NCBI RefSeq assembly: GCF_900114825.1
Contig: NZ_FOUI01000016.1
Span: 1-64,000, forward strand
DNA: 64,000 bases
Reading direction: 5' to 3'
DNA from: Halopseudomonas yangmingensis
Lineage (GTDB): Bacteria; Pseudomonadota; Gammaproteobacteria; Pseudomonadales; Pseudomonadaceae
Every line of letters begins with the position of its first letter. Position 1 is the first letter of the stretch. Made by a program: the position numbers and the translations under genes. This document shows positions 27,804 to 37,301 of the stretch, in pieces. A model generated the notes under the pieces. The model was not told where the DNA came from and made no database searches. It was given only the letters and a program-made list of their open reading frames with translations.

Positions 27804-29828
27804 ATGTCTGCCAACCTTGCCCTTGCCACCCCAGTCTTGTCGTCTGATCCCGAACGGCGTTTCTACTCACCGCAGATGCAACGCCAGCTGCTCGGGGAGG
27901 CAGGCAATCCGCACATCCTGCGCTGGCTGGAGGTAATCCGTCCGGTGGCTGCCGATACCGATATGTTGCGCGTGCTGGATGTATTTCGTGAGCACCAGCA
28001 GGAGCATTTCTTTCCGGTACTGGATGATGACGGGCGTCCACTGGGGCTGGTATGTGAGCGCAGTCTGAAGAACTACGTGTACTCACGCTATGGCATGGCG
28101 CTGCTGGCCAATCGCGGGCAGCCCAGACTGCTTGGACAATTTATCAGCGAATGCCCTGTTGTCGAGGCCGATGCGGAGTTGCAGCAGGTCCTGCAGGCGG
28201 CCCATTGCCACCCCAATGGTGAAGGAGTGCTGGTGGTCTGGCAGGGGCAATATCTGGGCTTTGTGCGGGCCTCGGCGCTGGTCGAGCTGGCGCATGAGTT
28301 GCAGATGGAAACGGCCCGTCAGCACAACCTCGAGCTTGATCGCAAGAATAGGGATATCCAGGCTGTCTTGCAGAATATGCGACAGGGCATCTGTACGCTG
28401 ATGCCGGACCTGACATTGCATTCCGAGTATTCGGTGCATCTGGGTGAGTTGCTGGAGTGTCGCGAACTGGCCGGCGCGCCGCTGCGCAGTGTGCTGCTGG
28501 AGCATTGTGAGATGGGCAATGATCGTCTGCAGCAGATAGAAACGGCACTGAGTGCCAGCATTGGTCAGGATGCACTGATGTTCGAGTGCAATGCCCATTT
28601 GTTGCCGGATCATCTGCAGGCCCGGCTGGGCGGACAGTCAAAACGCTTTGAGCTGCACTGGCGGCCGTTGCTTGATAGCGACGGACAGGTCGAGCGCATG
28701 CTGCTGGTGTTGCGTGATGTAACCCGGCTGCACCAGTTGCAGCAGCAAGCGGCCAGCCAGCAGCGCGAGCTGCAATTGCTGGGCGAGATACTGGGATGCG
28801 GTGAACCTCGCTTCGTGGGCTTCCTGCAACAGGCGCAAAACGGAGTGGAGTCTCTGCAGGCGCAACTGGATAAGGGTGAAGCCTTGCAGATAGATTCGAC
28901 TTATCGCCTGCTACACACCCTGAAGGGCAATGCGCGCACCCTTGGGCTGCTGGCGGTTACCGACAGTCTGCATGAGGCAGAGCAATGTCTGCAGGATGCA
29001 CGCAATAGCACAGGGACAACGCTGCAAGACGTTGTCAGCCTGACTGACGCCTTGCAGCAGGCCGAGGCCGCCCTGCAGGACTATCGCCGGTTGTTTGAGT
29101 TGCGTCTGCGCGGCTTTGTCCGCAGCGACAGTGCCCGGTCCGAGGGGTACTGGCTGGACGATGACCTGTGGCAGCAACTGCAGCAGCTGGCTCGCCGGCA
29201 GCCGGATGCGCGCCTGCAAAGGTTGCTGGCGCGCCAGCCTATGCCCTTGCTGGAACAGGTGCTTGATCAGCAGTTACAGGGATTGCCGCACATCTGTGAC
29301 GAACTGGGCAAACCGCAGCCGCAGGTCAGTCTCAGTGGTCACCTGCAGGGCCTGCGTATCAGCACCGAGTGCGCCGCCAGCCTGGCTGACTGCATGACTC
29401 ACCTGTTGCGCAACAGCATGGATCACGGCATTGAGCCGGTAGCGCAGCGACGGGCAGCGGGCAAGCCCGAACAGGGGCGATTGCAGATTCATGTCGACTG
29501 CGATGCAGCCGGCATACGCCTGTGTCTGCAGGATGACGGGCGTGGCCTGGCACTTGACGCGTTGCGGCGCAAGGCCGAGGCCCGTGGCGAACTTGAGCCC
29601 GGTCAGGCCTGTAGTGATGAGCAACTGGCCGCGCTGATATTTCACAGCGGGCTGAGTACGGCGGCAGCCTTGACGATGTTGTCCGGGCGCGGGGTCGGTA
29701 TGGATGCGGTGCGTGCCAGTCTGGCGGCGCTGGGTGGAGATATCCGGGTGTACTGGCAGCAGCACACGGATGCCGGACAGCCGGTGCGGGCCTTCGGGTT
29801 GGAAATACGCCTGCCGCTGCTGGACTGA
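27804..29828 (+). CDS. CheA-like hybrid kinase: CBS pair, PAS, HPt, HATPase; no CheW domain
   Basis: This 674-residue cytoplasmic protein has an unusual domain order. Residues 40-165 look like a tandem CBS pair (VLDVFREHQQEHFFPVLDDD). Residues 185-310 form a PAS domain ending VLRDVTRL. Residues 330-435 are an HPt domain with phosphoacceptor His371 in LLHTLKGNARTLG. Residues 500-674 are a CheA-type ATPase: N box HLLRNSMDHGIEP (Asn537), G1 DDGRGL and G2 SGRGVGMDAV. It stops at the end of the ATPase, so the CheW-binding P5 domain is missing, and no clear dimerisation domain is seen. It is transcribed divergently from the MCP/CheX/CheY-like genes. Confidence 0.85.
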   Translation: MSANLALATPVLSSDPERRFYSPQMQRQLLGEAGNPHILRWLEVIRPVAADTDMLRVLDVFREHQQEHFFPVLDDDGRPLGLVCERSLKNYVYSRYGMALLANRGQPRLLGQFISECPVVEADAELQQVLQAAHCHPNGEGVLVVWQGQYLGFVRASALVELAHELQMETARQHNLELDRKNRDIQAVLQNMRQGICTLMPDLTLHSEYSVHLGELLECRELAGAPLRSVLLEHCEMGNDRLQQIETALSASIGQDALMFECNAHLLPDHLQARLGGQSKRFELHWRPLLDSDGQVERMLLVLRDVTRLHQLQQQAASQQRELQLLGEILGCGEPRFVGFLQQAQNGVESLQAQLDKGEALQIDSTYRLLHTLKGNARTLGLLAVTDSLHEAEQCLQDARNSTGTTLQDVVSLTDALQQAEAALQDYRRLFELRLRGFVRSDSARSEGYWLDDDLWQQLQQLARRQPDARLQRLLARQPMPLLEQVLDQQLQGLPHICDELGKPQPQVSLSGHLQGLRISTECAASLADCMTHLLRNSMDHGIEPVAQRRAAGKPEQGRLQIHVDCDAAGIRLCLQDDGRGLALDALRRKAEARGELEPGQACSDEQLAALIFHSGLSTAAALTMLSGRGVGMDAVRASLAALGGDIRVYWQQHTDAGQPVRAFGLEIRLPLLD

Positions 29829-29837
29829 TCCTGCCCG

Positions 29838-30299
29838 TCAGTTGCTGTCCGGCGCTTGATCCGGCTGCTCGCACAGATCGTGCAGCAGCCGGGCATCCAG
29901 CAGGGCGTGATGGGGGACGTGTTCGGGAGGCAGATGGCCAAGCGGGTCGTCGACCTCGCGGCACCCCCGGATATTGTCCGGCAGTCCCTTGGGAGCCAGC
30001 AGCGCGGTGAGCAAGGGCCAGTCCCAATGCAAGGCATCACCAACAATCACCGCCTCACCCTGGGCCAGCAGGAAGATCCGAACCTGTTCAGCCGCGTCGC
30101 GTCGCGTCAGTCCCTGCTGCTCGATATCCAGTAGCGGCAGCACGGTTTCCACGACGAACTCCGAGCAGTCGTCCAGTGTCCAGCCCTCACTGAGCTCGAC
30201 ATAGCACTCATCACCGGTACTGCTGACCAGCGCCAGCGAAATCAGCTTGCGCTCAAGCGTCAGTGAGGTGAATTCGGTGTCGAGGTAAATGCGGTGCAT
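29838..30299 (-). CDS. DEDD-type 3'-5' exoribonuclease, Rv2179c-like
   Basis: A 153-residue RNase-T-fold protein. IYLDTEFTSL at the N-terminus supplies the first Asp-Glu pair, VGDALHWDWPLL the second Asp, and HHALLDARLL the final His and Asp of a DEDDh active site. It resembles the small bacterial exoribonucleases of the Rv2179c type, which trim single-stranded 3' overhangs. It is convergent with the kinase gene, nine bases apart. Confidence 0.78.
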   Translation of the reverse strand: MHRIYLDTEFTSLTLERKLISLALVSSTGDECYVELSEGWTLDDCSEFVVETVLPLLDIEQQGLTRRDAAEQVRIFLLAQGEAVIVGDALHWDWPLLTALLAPKGLPDNIRGCREVDDPLGHLPPEHVPHHALLDARLLHDLCEQPDQAPDSN

Positions 30300-30356
30300 G
30301 GGCCGGCATCCAGCAGAATCGGGTCGCCGAGTATAGCAAGTTGCCGGCAGATCGAC

Positions 30357-31211
30357 TTACAGGCCGCGCCAGCGAGCATTCAGCCACAGTGACAGGCCAA
30401 TCACCGCGCCGCCGATGGCCAGCCGCAGCAGGTCGGCGTCGCGGTTCCAGACCAGCAGGTTGACCAGCAGGCCGGCGGGGATCAGGGCATTGTTCATTAC
30501 CGCCAGGGTGCCGGCATCGACCTGACTGGCGCCCCGGTTCCAGAAAAAGAACCCCAGCCCCGAGGCGACCAGCCCGAGCCAGCCAAGCACCAGCCAGTGC
30601 ACTGGCGTGCCTGGCAGTTGCTGCGGATTGCCCAGCAGCCACCAGGCCGGCAGCACCACCAGCAGCGCACCGACAAAGAACAGCCCGAAGCCTTGCCATT
30701 GCTGGCGCCGGTCTACCTGATAGTGGCGCATCAGATGGGCGTAGCCGACCTGCCCGGCGGCAAAGGTCAGGTTGGCCAGCTGCAGGATCAGAAAACCACG
30801 GAAAAAACTCTCGCTCAGGCCGTCATAGCGAATGATCGCCGCCCCCAGCACCGCCACTGCCGCCGCCAGCAAGGGTGCCGCGCTGAAACGCCGGCGCAGG
30901 GCGTTGTCCAGCAGCGCGATGTAGAGCGGGGTGAAAATGGTGAACAGCAGCACCTCGGGCACGCTGATATACAGAAATGACTGGTACAGGGCGATGTAGG
31001 TGATGCCGAACTGCAGTGCACCGACCAGCAGCAGCCCGGCGATCAGCCCCTGAGGCAACCGCTGCGGGCGCAGCAGTGGCAGAAACAGCAGGCCGGCCAG
31101 CACGACCCGGGTCAGCACCGCAAAATAGCTGTCGACCTGGCCGGCCAGATACTCGCCGATCAGGCTGAACGACAGCGCCCACAGCAGGGTGACGGCAATC
31201 AGGCTGGGCAT
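30357..31211 (-). CDS. EamA/DMT-family transporter
   Basis: A 284-residue membrane protein with ten hydrophobic segments in two EamA repeats (about 1-135 and 145-284). TLLWALSFSLIGEYLAG opens the first repeat, and the second carries LVLGWLGLVASGLGFFFWN. The drug/metabolite transporter superfamily exports amino acids, carboxylates or similar compounds. YigM-like biotin uptake is another possibility, so no substrate is assigned. Confidence 0.85.
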   Translation of the reverse strand: MPSLIAVTLLWALSFSLIGEYLAGQVDSYFAVLTRVVLAGLLFLPLLRPQRLPQGLIAGLLLVGALQFGITYIALYQSFLYISVPEVLLFTIFTPLYIALLDNALRRRFSAAPLLAAAVAVLGAAIIRYDGLSESFFRGFLILQLANLTFAAGQVGYAHLMRHYQVDRRQQWQGFGLFFVGALLVVLPAWWLLGNPQQLPGTPVHWLVLGWLGLVASGLGFFFWNRGASQVDAGTLAVMNNALIPAGLLVNLLVWNRDADLLRLAIGGAVIGLSLWLNARWRGL

Positions 31212-31268
31212 CGGGGCTGTTCCGCAATGGAGGACGGGCGCGCAGTATAGCCAGTCACCGCTGCCGGG

Positions 31269-32900
31269 TCATAGCCACCAGCCAAGCAGCAGCAGGCCCA
31301 GCAGCAGCCAACCGCTCAGACTGACCGGCCAGCTGCGCCACAACTGGTTCCAGCGTCGCTCCAGTGCCCGCCAGCGCGCGCTGGCGGCGCGAGGCTGCAG
31401 GGCCGGCAGTGGCGGACGTTGCAACTGGCGTTTCAGCCATAACGAGGGGCGCAGCACCACCGGCTGGCGCCGCGGACGCAGGGCGGCCGGCCACTGCCAG
31501 CCCTGCTGCAATGCCAGGCTGCCGAGCAGCAGGGCCAGTAGCAGCGGCCAGCCCTGGGCCAGCAGTGCGGAGGGCTGCAGGCTGTCCAGCAGCGCCGGTT
31601 GCAGCGGTGGCCACAGCCACAGCAGCAGGGGAGCCAGACACAGCAGGGCGGTCAGTCGCCAGCGGATATCGGCGTGGTGTTGGCTGCCGGCCTGGTGTTG
31701 CAACAGCCAGAGCAGCCGCAACAGCAGCAGGGCAGTGCCCAGGGAGCCGAGGCTGGCCAGCCACGACAGTCCGGTCGACCAGTCCTGCAGGGGTTGTTTC
31801 AACAACTGCTTGAGGGCCGCGCCGCTGGTCAGTGGCAGCCCGGCCAGCGCCAGTGCCGGCAGCGCTGCCAGCACCACACCGAGCCGACCCAGTTGCTGGT
31901 GTGTAGCCAGACCGGCCGCCATGAACAGTGCGCCCTTGGCCAGTGCATGCTGGGTGGCATACAAGGCCAGCAGTGGCACCCCAAGCGTATTGAGTGCCGG
32001 AGATTGCCAGCCCAGTGCCAGGATCACCAGCAGCCAGCCCAGTTGGCTGACCGAGGACCAGGCCAGCAGGGATTTCGCCGCCGCCTGGCGCAGCCCCATC
32101 AGCACGCCGTAGAAGGCGCTGCAGAGCCCCACGCCCAGCAGCAGCGGGGCCAGTGCCGCCAGCAGCGGGTCAGCACTCGGCAGCATTCGCCACAACCCGA
32201 GAATGCCGGCCTTCAGCATCACCCCGGAAAGCACCGCGCTGGCCGCTGCCGGCGCCACCGGATGTGCTAGCGGCAACCACAGGTGTAGCGGCCAGAAACC
32301 CGCCTTGAGGCCGAAGCCAATCAGCAACAGTGCCGCAGCACCCGGTGCCAGCGGCGTGTCGCGCCAGTCGGCCAGCAACAGACTGCCGGTGCCGGCATGC
32401 AGTTGCAGCAGCAGGCCGGCATACACCAGCATCTCACCGAGGACTGCCAGCTGCAGATAGAGTCGTCCGGCACGGCGGGCCTGGGGCGTGCCCTTGTGCA
32501 CCACCAGGCCGTAGGCACTCAGGCTCATCAGGGTAAAGCCGGCATAGAAGCTGATGACATCCTCGGCGATTACCAGCAGCAGGTTGCCGGCCAGTGCCAG
32601 TTGCCAGAACCACCAGAAGCGCCGATTGTGCAGCTGTGCCAGGTCGGCGGCGGCATAGCGTCCGGCGACTGCCCAGAGCAGCGCGCTGAAACCCAGCCAG
32701 ACACTGGCGCTGCCATCCAGCAAACCCCAGCGTGCGCCCGGCCAGAGCAGCGCCAGCTCCAGGCTCGCCGGCTGCAGCCACAGCAGCACGGCCGCCGGCA
32801 GGCAGCCCAGCCAATGCCAGCGCGCCAGCGCCGCGCGGCGCAACAGCAGCAGGGGCAGCAAGGGCGCCAGCGGAACCAGCAACCAGAGCAGCGCGCTCAC
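31269..32900 (-). CDS. Third antiporter-like subunit of the Mrp cluster (ND5/MrpA-like)
   Basis: A 543-residue polytopic membrane protein of the proton-pumping ND2/ND4/ND5 and MrpA/MrpD superfamily. It has AEDVISFYAGFTLMSLSAYG (TM5 acidic residue), FGLKAGFWPLHLWLPLAHPV with the key Lys in TM7, and KSLLAWSSVSQLG in TM8. The C-terminus is basic and partly non-membrane (about 480-525). It is the last gene of the operon and overlaps the previous one by ATGA. Its identity as the MrpA N-terminal half versus a second MrpD is uncertain. Confidence 0.75.
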   Translation of the reverse strand: MSALLWLLVPLAPLLPLLLLRRAALARWHWLGCLPAAVLLWLQPASLELALLWPGARWGLLDGSASVWLGFSALLWAVAGRYAAADLAQLHNRRFWWFWQLALAGNLLLVIAEDVISFYAGFTLMSLSAYGLVVHKGTPQARRAGRLYLQLAVLGEMLVYAGLLLQLHAGTGSLLLADWRDTPLAPGAAALLLIGFGLKAGFWPLHLWLPLAHPVAPAAASAVLSGVMLKAGILGLWRMLPSADPLLAALAPLLLGVGLCSAFYGVLMGLRQAAAKSLLAWSSVSQLGWLLVILALGWQSPALNTLGVPLLALYATQHALAKGALFMAAGLATHQQLGRLGVVLAALPALALAGLPLTSGAALKQLLKQPLQDWSTGLSWLASLGSLGTALLLLRLLWLLQHQAGSQHHADIRWRLTALLCLAPLLLWLWPPLQPALLDSLQPSALLAQGWPLLLALLLGSLALQQGWQWPAALRPRRQPVVLRPSLWLKRQLQRPPLPALQPRAASARWRALERRWNQLWRSWPVSLSGWLLLGLLLLGWWL

Positions 32901-34408
32901 AGGCCAAACTCCCGGTTGACGATCAGTTGACTCCAGGCCAGCGGGCTAAGCCCGCTGCCGGCCAGTATCCCGACCAGCAGGGCCAGTGCCGCAGTTAGCA
33001 GTGTCGGCCACAGCAGCATCCAGTGCGTCTCGCCGAGTCCGGGCCGGCCAGTGCCGAGCGGTTGCTCGTCAGGCCACTGGCCGGGTGCACGGGCAAACCA
33101 GCCACGCCATAGCAGTGGCAGGAAGTAGGCGGCATTCAGCAAGCCGGAACCGACCAGTACCAGCAGCACCCAGTCATGGCCACTTTCCAGCGCGCCCAGT
33201 CCCAGATACCACTTGCTGATAAAACCGGCGATCGGAGGCACCCCGATCATGCCCAATGCACCCAGGGTAAAGGCGGCCATGCTGAGTGGCATGCGCCGGC
33301 CAATGCCATCCATCTCGCGAACGCGATGCACGCCCAGCGTCTCGGCAAAATTGCCGGCACAGTAGAACAGGGTGACCTTCATCAGCCCCTGGTGCACCAG
33401 ATGCACCAGCGCGCCGACGGCGGCCAGCGGGCCGAGCAGGGCAACACCGAGGGTGATATAGGACACCTGGCTGACGGTGGAAAAGGCCAGGCGCTTTTTC
33501 AGCTCCTGCTGCTGCAGGGCGCGCACCGAGCCATAGATGATGGTCATCGCCGCCAATGCCAGCAACGGCAGATGCAGACCGAGCGCTTCAACCTGCTCGA
33601 CGCCGTAAACGTCGTAGACCACGCGGATGATGCCGAAGGCGCCGGCCTTGACCACAGCCACCGCGTGCAACAGGGCGCTGACCGGTGCCGGTGCAACCAT
33701 TGCCTGCGGCAGCCAGCCATGCAACGGTAGCAGGGCAGCCTTGACCCCCAGGCCGGCGACCATCAGCACCAGCGCCACCGCCAGCAAGGGTTGTTGCGTG
33801 CCCATCTGTGCTGCCAGATAGCCGCCGGGGACAAACTCCGGGCTGCCCCCCAGCGCATGCAGCAGGGCCACACCGAACAACAGCAGGCTGCCGCCGCCGA
33901 GGGTGTAGGCCAGATACACGCGGCCGGCGCGTAATGCCTCTGGCGTGCCACGGTGCACCACCAGCGGGAAGGTCGCCAGCGTCAACAGTTCGTAGAACAG
34001 CAGGAAGGTCAGCAGGTTACCGGCCAGCGCCAGCCCCACAGTGGCGCTCACGCACAGGCTGAAATAGCCGAAGAAACGCGAACGCAGCGGCGAACGTTGC
34101 AGGTAGCCGATGGCATACAGGGTGGTGGTCAGCCACAGCAGCGAGGACAGGCTGACAAATTGCAGCGCCAGTGCATCGCCACTCAGCAGCAGGCTGCCGC
34201 CGGGCACCAGCGGCAGCTCGAAGCGGAACTGCATGCCCTGGCTGACGCCCCAGAGCATCAATCCGACCAGCAGCAGCTTGATGGTCACCCCGGCCAGGTT
34301 CAGCGTGACCCGCAGGCGCTCCTGATGCTCCGCCAGGCTGAAGATCAGCAGGCCCGGCAGCAGCGAGCTGAGCACAATGGCCGGTGGCAGCAGACTGGTC
34401 CAGTTCAC
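32897..34408 (-). CDS. MrpD-like antiporter subunit (second copy)
   Basis: The 503 residues have about fourteen transmembrane segments. LLTFLLFYELLTLATFPLVV contains the TM5 glutamate, LGVKAALLPLHGWLPQAMVA the TM7 lysine, and KKRLAFSTVSQVSYITLG the TM8 lysine. These residues relay protons in Mrp and Complex I. It overlaps both neighbours by four bases. A Na+/H+ or K+/H+ exchange complex needs at least two such subunits, and this operon encodes three. Confidence 0.85.
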   Translation of the reverse strand: MNWTSLLPPAIVLSSLLPGLLIFSLAEHQERLRVTLNLAGVTIKLLLVGLMLWGVSQGMQFRFELPLVPGGSLLLSGDALALQFVSLSSLLWLTTTLYAIGYLQRSPLRSRFFGYFSLCVSATVGLALAGNLLTFLLFYELLTLATFPLVVHRGTPEALRAGRVYLAYTLGGGSLLLFGVALLHALGGSPEFVPGGYLAAQMGTQQPLLAVALVLMVAGLGVKAALLPLHGWLPQAMVAPAPVSALLHAVAVVKAGAFGIIRVVYDVYGVEQVEALGLHLPLLALAAMTIIYGSVRALQQQELKKRLAFSTVSQVSYITLGVALLGPLAAVGALVHLVHQGLMKVTLFYCAGNFAETLGVHRVREMDGIGRRMPLSMAAFTLGALGMIGVPPIAGFISKWYLGLGALESGHDWVLLVLVGSGLLNAAYFLPLLWRGWFARAPGQWPDEQPLGTGRPGLGETHWMLLWPTLLTAALALLVGILAGSGLSPLAWSQLIVNREFGL

Positions 34409-35829
34409 CAGGGCACCTCCTGTAGCCAGCGCAACAGCGGCTCAGCGATCAAGGCCAGCCCCCACACCACAAGCGCCGGCAGCATCGCCAGCCACTGGGC
34501 GAAGCGATCAGGGCTGAAGTCCGCCGGGATTGGCTCGGCACGGTCGAAGCTCAGCACCACCACGCGAAACACATAGGCGGCACTGGCCAGCGTGCCGAGC
34601 AGTACCGCCAGCGCCCAGGGCCAGTGCTGCGGCTCTGCCAGCAACGGCATCAGCAACACCCACTTGGCCAGAAAGCCGCCACTTGGCGGCAGACCGATCA
34701 GGCTGGCGCCGGCCAGGGTAAAGGCGAACATCGCCAGCGGCATGGTCTGGGTCGCGCCCTTGAGCGCCAGCACTCGACGGCTGCCAAGGGTCGCCTGCAT
34801 TTCGCCAGCGGCCAGGAACATGCTGACCTTGGCCAGCCCGTGCGCGAGCACGAACAACCAGAGCGCCACCGACAGCCCCGGGTCCTGCCAGTGCAGTAAC
34901 AGCCCGAGAGCCAGCAGGGCATAACCGAGCTGGGCCACCGTAGAGTAGGCCACCAGGGTTTTCAGCCAGGGCGTGCGCATGGCTGCCCAGCCGCCGGCCA
35001 GCAGCGCCGCCACCCCGGCCAGGGCAAACAGCAGGCCGGCCTGCTGCGCCGCATCCGCCGGAGCCAGCCGGCTCCAGAGCATCCACAGAATGAACAGCGG
35101 GCCCTTGACCACCAGCGCCGACAGCAGTGCACTGACCGAGGTCGGTGCGCTGGCATGGGCCGCCGGCAGCCACTGGTGCAGCGGCCACAACGCGGCCTTC
35201 AGCATCAGCCCGAGGGTCATCAGCCAGAGCGCAACCCGGCTGCTGCGCGAGTCGAACGGGTATTCGCCAAGCCGTGCGATATCCAGCACGCCGAACTCGC
35301 CATAGATCAGCGCCACACCGAGCAGGTAGCACAGCGAGGCAGCCAGCGACAGCAGCAGGTAGCGCAGCGCGGCAGCATGCGCGCGGGGGCCGGCAATGAT
35401 GATCAGCGCCACCGCGACCAGTCCCAGCAGCTCCAGGGTGACATACCAGTTGAACAGGTCGGTGGACAGCCACAATGCCGCCAGACTGGCCTGCAACAGA
35501 CATGACAGCGGCCAGAAATCGCTGTCACGGGTCTGGCTGTGGCGGCTGCGCGCCGCATACACGCTGACCAGCAGGTGCAGCAGGGCACTGAACACCAGCA
35601 GCAGCGCGCTCAGCGGCGTCAGGCTGAAACCGATACCCAGCGGGCTGTCCCAGCCGCCCAGCTGCAGATGCTGGCTACCCTGTTGCAGCACCGAACGCAG
35701 TGCCTGCAGCGCCGCCAGCAGGGTCAGCGCATTGACCAGCAGCACCAGCCAGGCTGCGCGCCGCTGCAGCAGCAACAGCCACAGCGCACAGGACAGCGGC
35801 AGCACCAGCACCAGCAGCGCCGCGTTCAT
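34405..35829 (-). CDS. mrpD: MrpD: Na+/H+ antiporter subunit D
   Basis: A 474-residue antiporter-type subunit. The ATG at 35829 starts MNAALLVLVLPLSCALWLLL with the first membrane segment; the frame is open for a further 99 codons upstream but that part overlaps mrpC and is not hydrophobic. Key segments are TDLFNWYVTLELLGLVAVAL (TM5 Glu), LMLKAALWPLHQWLPAAHAS (TM7 Lys) and KTLVAYSTVAQLGYALL (TM8). It overlaps mrpC by four bases, the usual C-D order. Confidence 0.87.
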   Translation of the reverse strand: MNAALLVLVLPLSCALWLLLLQRRAAWLVLLVNALTLLAALQALRSVLQQGSQHLQLGGWDSPLGIGFSLTPLSALLLVFSALLHLLVSVYAARSRHSQTRDSDFWPLSCLLQASLAALWLSTDLFNWYVTLELLGLVAVALIIIAGPRAHAAALRYLLLSLAASLCYLLGVALIYGEFGVLDIARLGEYPFDSRSSRVALWLMTLGLMLKAALWPLHQWLPAAHASAPTSVSALLSALVVKGPLFILWMLWSRLAPADAAQQAGLLFALAGVAALLAGGWAAMRTPWLKTLVAYSTVAQLGYALLALGLLLHWQDPGLSVALWLFVLAHGLAKVSMFLAAGEMQATLGSRRVLALKGATQTMPLAMFAFTLAGASLIGLPPSGGFLAKWVLLMPLLAEPQHWPWALAVLLGTLASAAYVFRVVVLSFDRAEPIPADFSPDRFAQWLAMLPALVVWGLALIAEPLLRWLQEVPW

Positions 35830-36101
35830 TCGTCCTGCTCCGGCTTGCCACTGCTGGCCAGCCGCAAGGCAAAGGCGCTGGCGCTGGCGGCCACTACCAG
35901 CCCGGTAACCACCAGCGCCTGCAGCACCGGGTCCGGCGGCTGCACCCGGCTGGCCAGTGCCACCATCACCATAAAACAGCCGCTGCCCATGATGTTCAGG
36001 GCAATGATCCGGCGCAGGGCATAGTGCTGCACGATCAGGCCATGCAGGCCAATCAGCCAGAGTGCCAGCCCGCCGATCAGGTAGAGTGCCGTCTGGGTCA
36101 T
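35826..36101 (-). CDS. mrpC: MrpC: antiporter subunit C (NuoK-like)
   Basis: A 91-residue protein with three transmembrane helices, homologous to NuoK. LIGGLALWLIGLHGLIVQHY is the first helix and the second includes RRIIALNIMGSGCFMVMVAL. The last, VLQALVVTGLVVAASASAFAL, matches the conserved ALVLTAIVI-type segment. It overlaps mrpB and mrpD by four bases each. Confidence 0.88.
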   Translation of the reverse strand: MTQTALYLIGGLALWLIGLHGLIVQHYALRRIIALNIMGSGCFMVMVALASRVQPPDPVLQALVVTGLVVAASASAFALRLASSGKPEQDE

Positions 36102-37006
36102 GGGTCCAGCTCCTGACTGTCGGCACTCACCAGCAGGATCAGGCTGGCGGCAATCGACAGGGTGGCGGCCAGCTCGATCAGCAGAATCAGCAGGCCGGCT
36201 TGAGCCGGCGGGTAGACCAGCCAGCCATCACCAAGCCAGGCGCCGGCGGTGGCCACGCCAAGAAACAGCAGCAGGCCGCCGAGCACCAGCAGGCGCAGCG
36301 GCCAGTAATGCCAGCGCAACGGCGGCAACAGACCCGCCAGCCGCAGCACCAGGGCTCCGGCCGCCAGCAGCGCGCCTGCCTGGAAGGCGCCGCCGGGGGC
36401 ATGGCTGCCACGCCACAACAGATAACCGCCCAGCAGCACAGCCAGGGGTGCCAGCATCCGGGCCCAGGCCTCCAGCAACGGCCAGCCAGGGGCGGTTACC
36501 AGTGCCGCCGGGCGCAGCTGGCGCACGCCAAGCAGCGCCAGCAGCAATACCGCCAGCTCCAGCAGGGTGTCCCAGGCACGAAAGTTCAGCAGTACCGCCG
36601 TGACCGGATGGCTGACACCACTGCTGTCGAGTGCCGCATTGACCGCCGCCGGCAGGGGCTGGTCGCCCTGTTGCAACGGCAGCACTGCCGGCACCAGCAG
36701 CGCTAGCAACAGCAGGCCCAGCAGGGCGCCGCCGACAAGGCTTGCCGGTGTCTGTTTGCGCAGCGCTGGTTGACGGCTGCGCGCCAGTGCCGCCAGCAGC
36801 ATGGCCCCGAGCAGGCCGGCACCGATGGCCGCTTCGGCCAGAGCCAGATCCACCGCGCCAAGCCGGGCCCAGGCCAGCGCCAGCAGCAAGCCGAAGACAA
36901 TAAACAGCACCACCGAGGTATACAGCCGTGGCGCATGCAGTGCCGCCAGTGCCAGCATCAGCAACAGACCGACCAGCGCCGCGTCGAACAACCAGTCAGC
37001 GCTCAT
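36098..37006 (-). CDS. mrpB: MbhD-like (DUF4040) and MnhB domains fused: antiporter subunit B
   Basis: The 302 residues combine two modules. Residues 1-85 have three helices with LAWARLGAVDLALAEAAIGA, the DUF4040/MbhD signature that in classic Mrp systems is the C-terminal part of MrpA. Residues 140-290 are the MnhB domain with SHAPGGAFQAGALLAAGALV. The start at 37006 follows GGAGACCTGCC; a frame extension to 37024 lies inside mrpG. The fusion explains in part why no full-length mrpA is present. Confidence 0.83.
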   Translation of the reverse strand: MSADWLFDAALVGLLLMLALAALHAPRLYTSVVLFIVFGLLLALAWARLGAVDLALAEAAIGAGLLGAMLLAALARSRQPALRKQTPASLVGGALLGLLLLALLVPAVLPLQQGDQPLPAAVNAALDSSGVSHPVTAVLLNFRAWDTLLELAVLLLALLGVRQLRPAALVTAPGWPLLEAWARMLAPLAVLLGGYLLWRGSHAPGGAFQAGALLAAGALVLRLAGLLPPLRWHYWPLRLLVLGGLLLFLGVATAGAWLGDGWLVYPPAQAGLLILLIELAATLSIAASLILLVSADSQELDP

Positions 37007-37301
37007 CCGGCAGGTCTCCGTCAAGTTGCCGCTGATGGCGCGCCAGCAGCTGGCAGGCAGTGGCTCCGGAGGCCATGACCAGCAGCCATACCAACAGCAG
37101 GCGCAGGGCGGTATGCAGCTCCTGGGCCTGTAGCGCCAGCCCCAGCGCCAGCAGCCCGAGTCCCAGGGTATCGGCCTTGGTTACCGCATGCAGGCGGCTG
37201 AAAATATCGGGAAAGCGCAGCAGCCCCAGGGTGCCGGCAATGAAAAACAGCAAGCCGGCGCCAATCAGCGGCCAACTGCCCCACCACAGCCAATCAAGCA
37301 T
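36996..37301 (-). CDS. mrpG: MrpG: antiporter subunit G
   Basis: A 101-residue protein with three transmembrane helices. LRFPDIFSRLHAVTKADTLG is the strongly conserved MnhG/PhaG signature between TM1 and TM2. The ATG at 37301 is preferred over an adjacent GTG. It overlaps mrpF by 8 bases and mrpB by 11. Confidence 0.9.
   Translation of the reverse strand: MLDWLWWGSWPLIGAGLLFFIAGTLGLLRFPDIFSRLHAVTKADTLGLGLLALGLALQAQELHTALRLLLVWLLVMASGATACQLLARHQRQLDGDLPDER

Noticed and set aside
34405-36126. 573-residue reading for mrpD
   Set aside because: The extra 99 residues overlap mrpC, are not hydrophobic and lack a ribosome-binding site; the ATG at 35829 fits the family.
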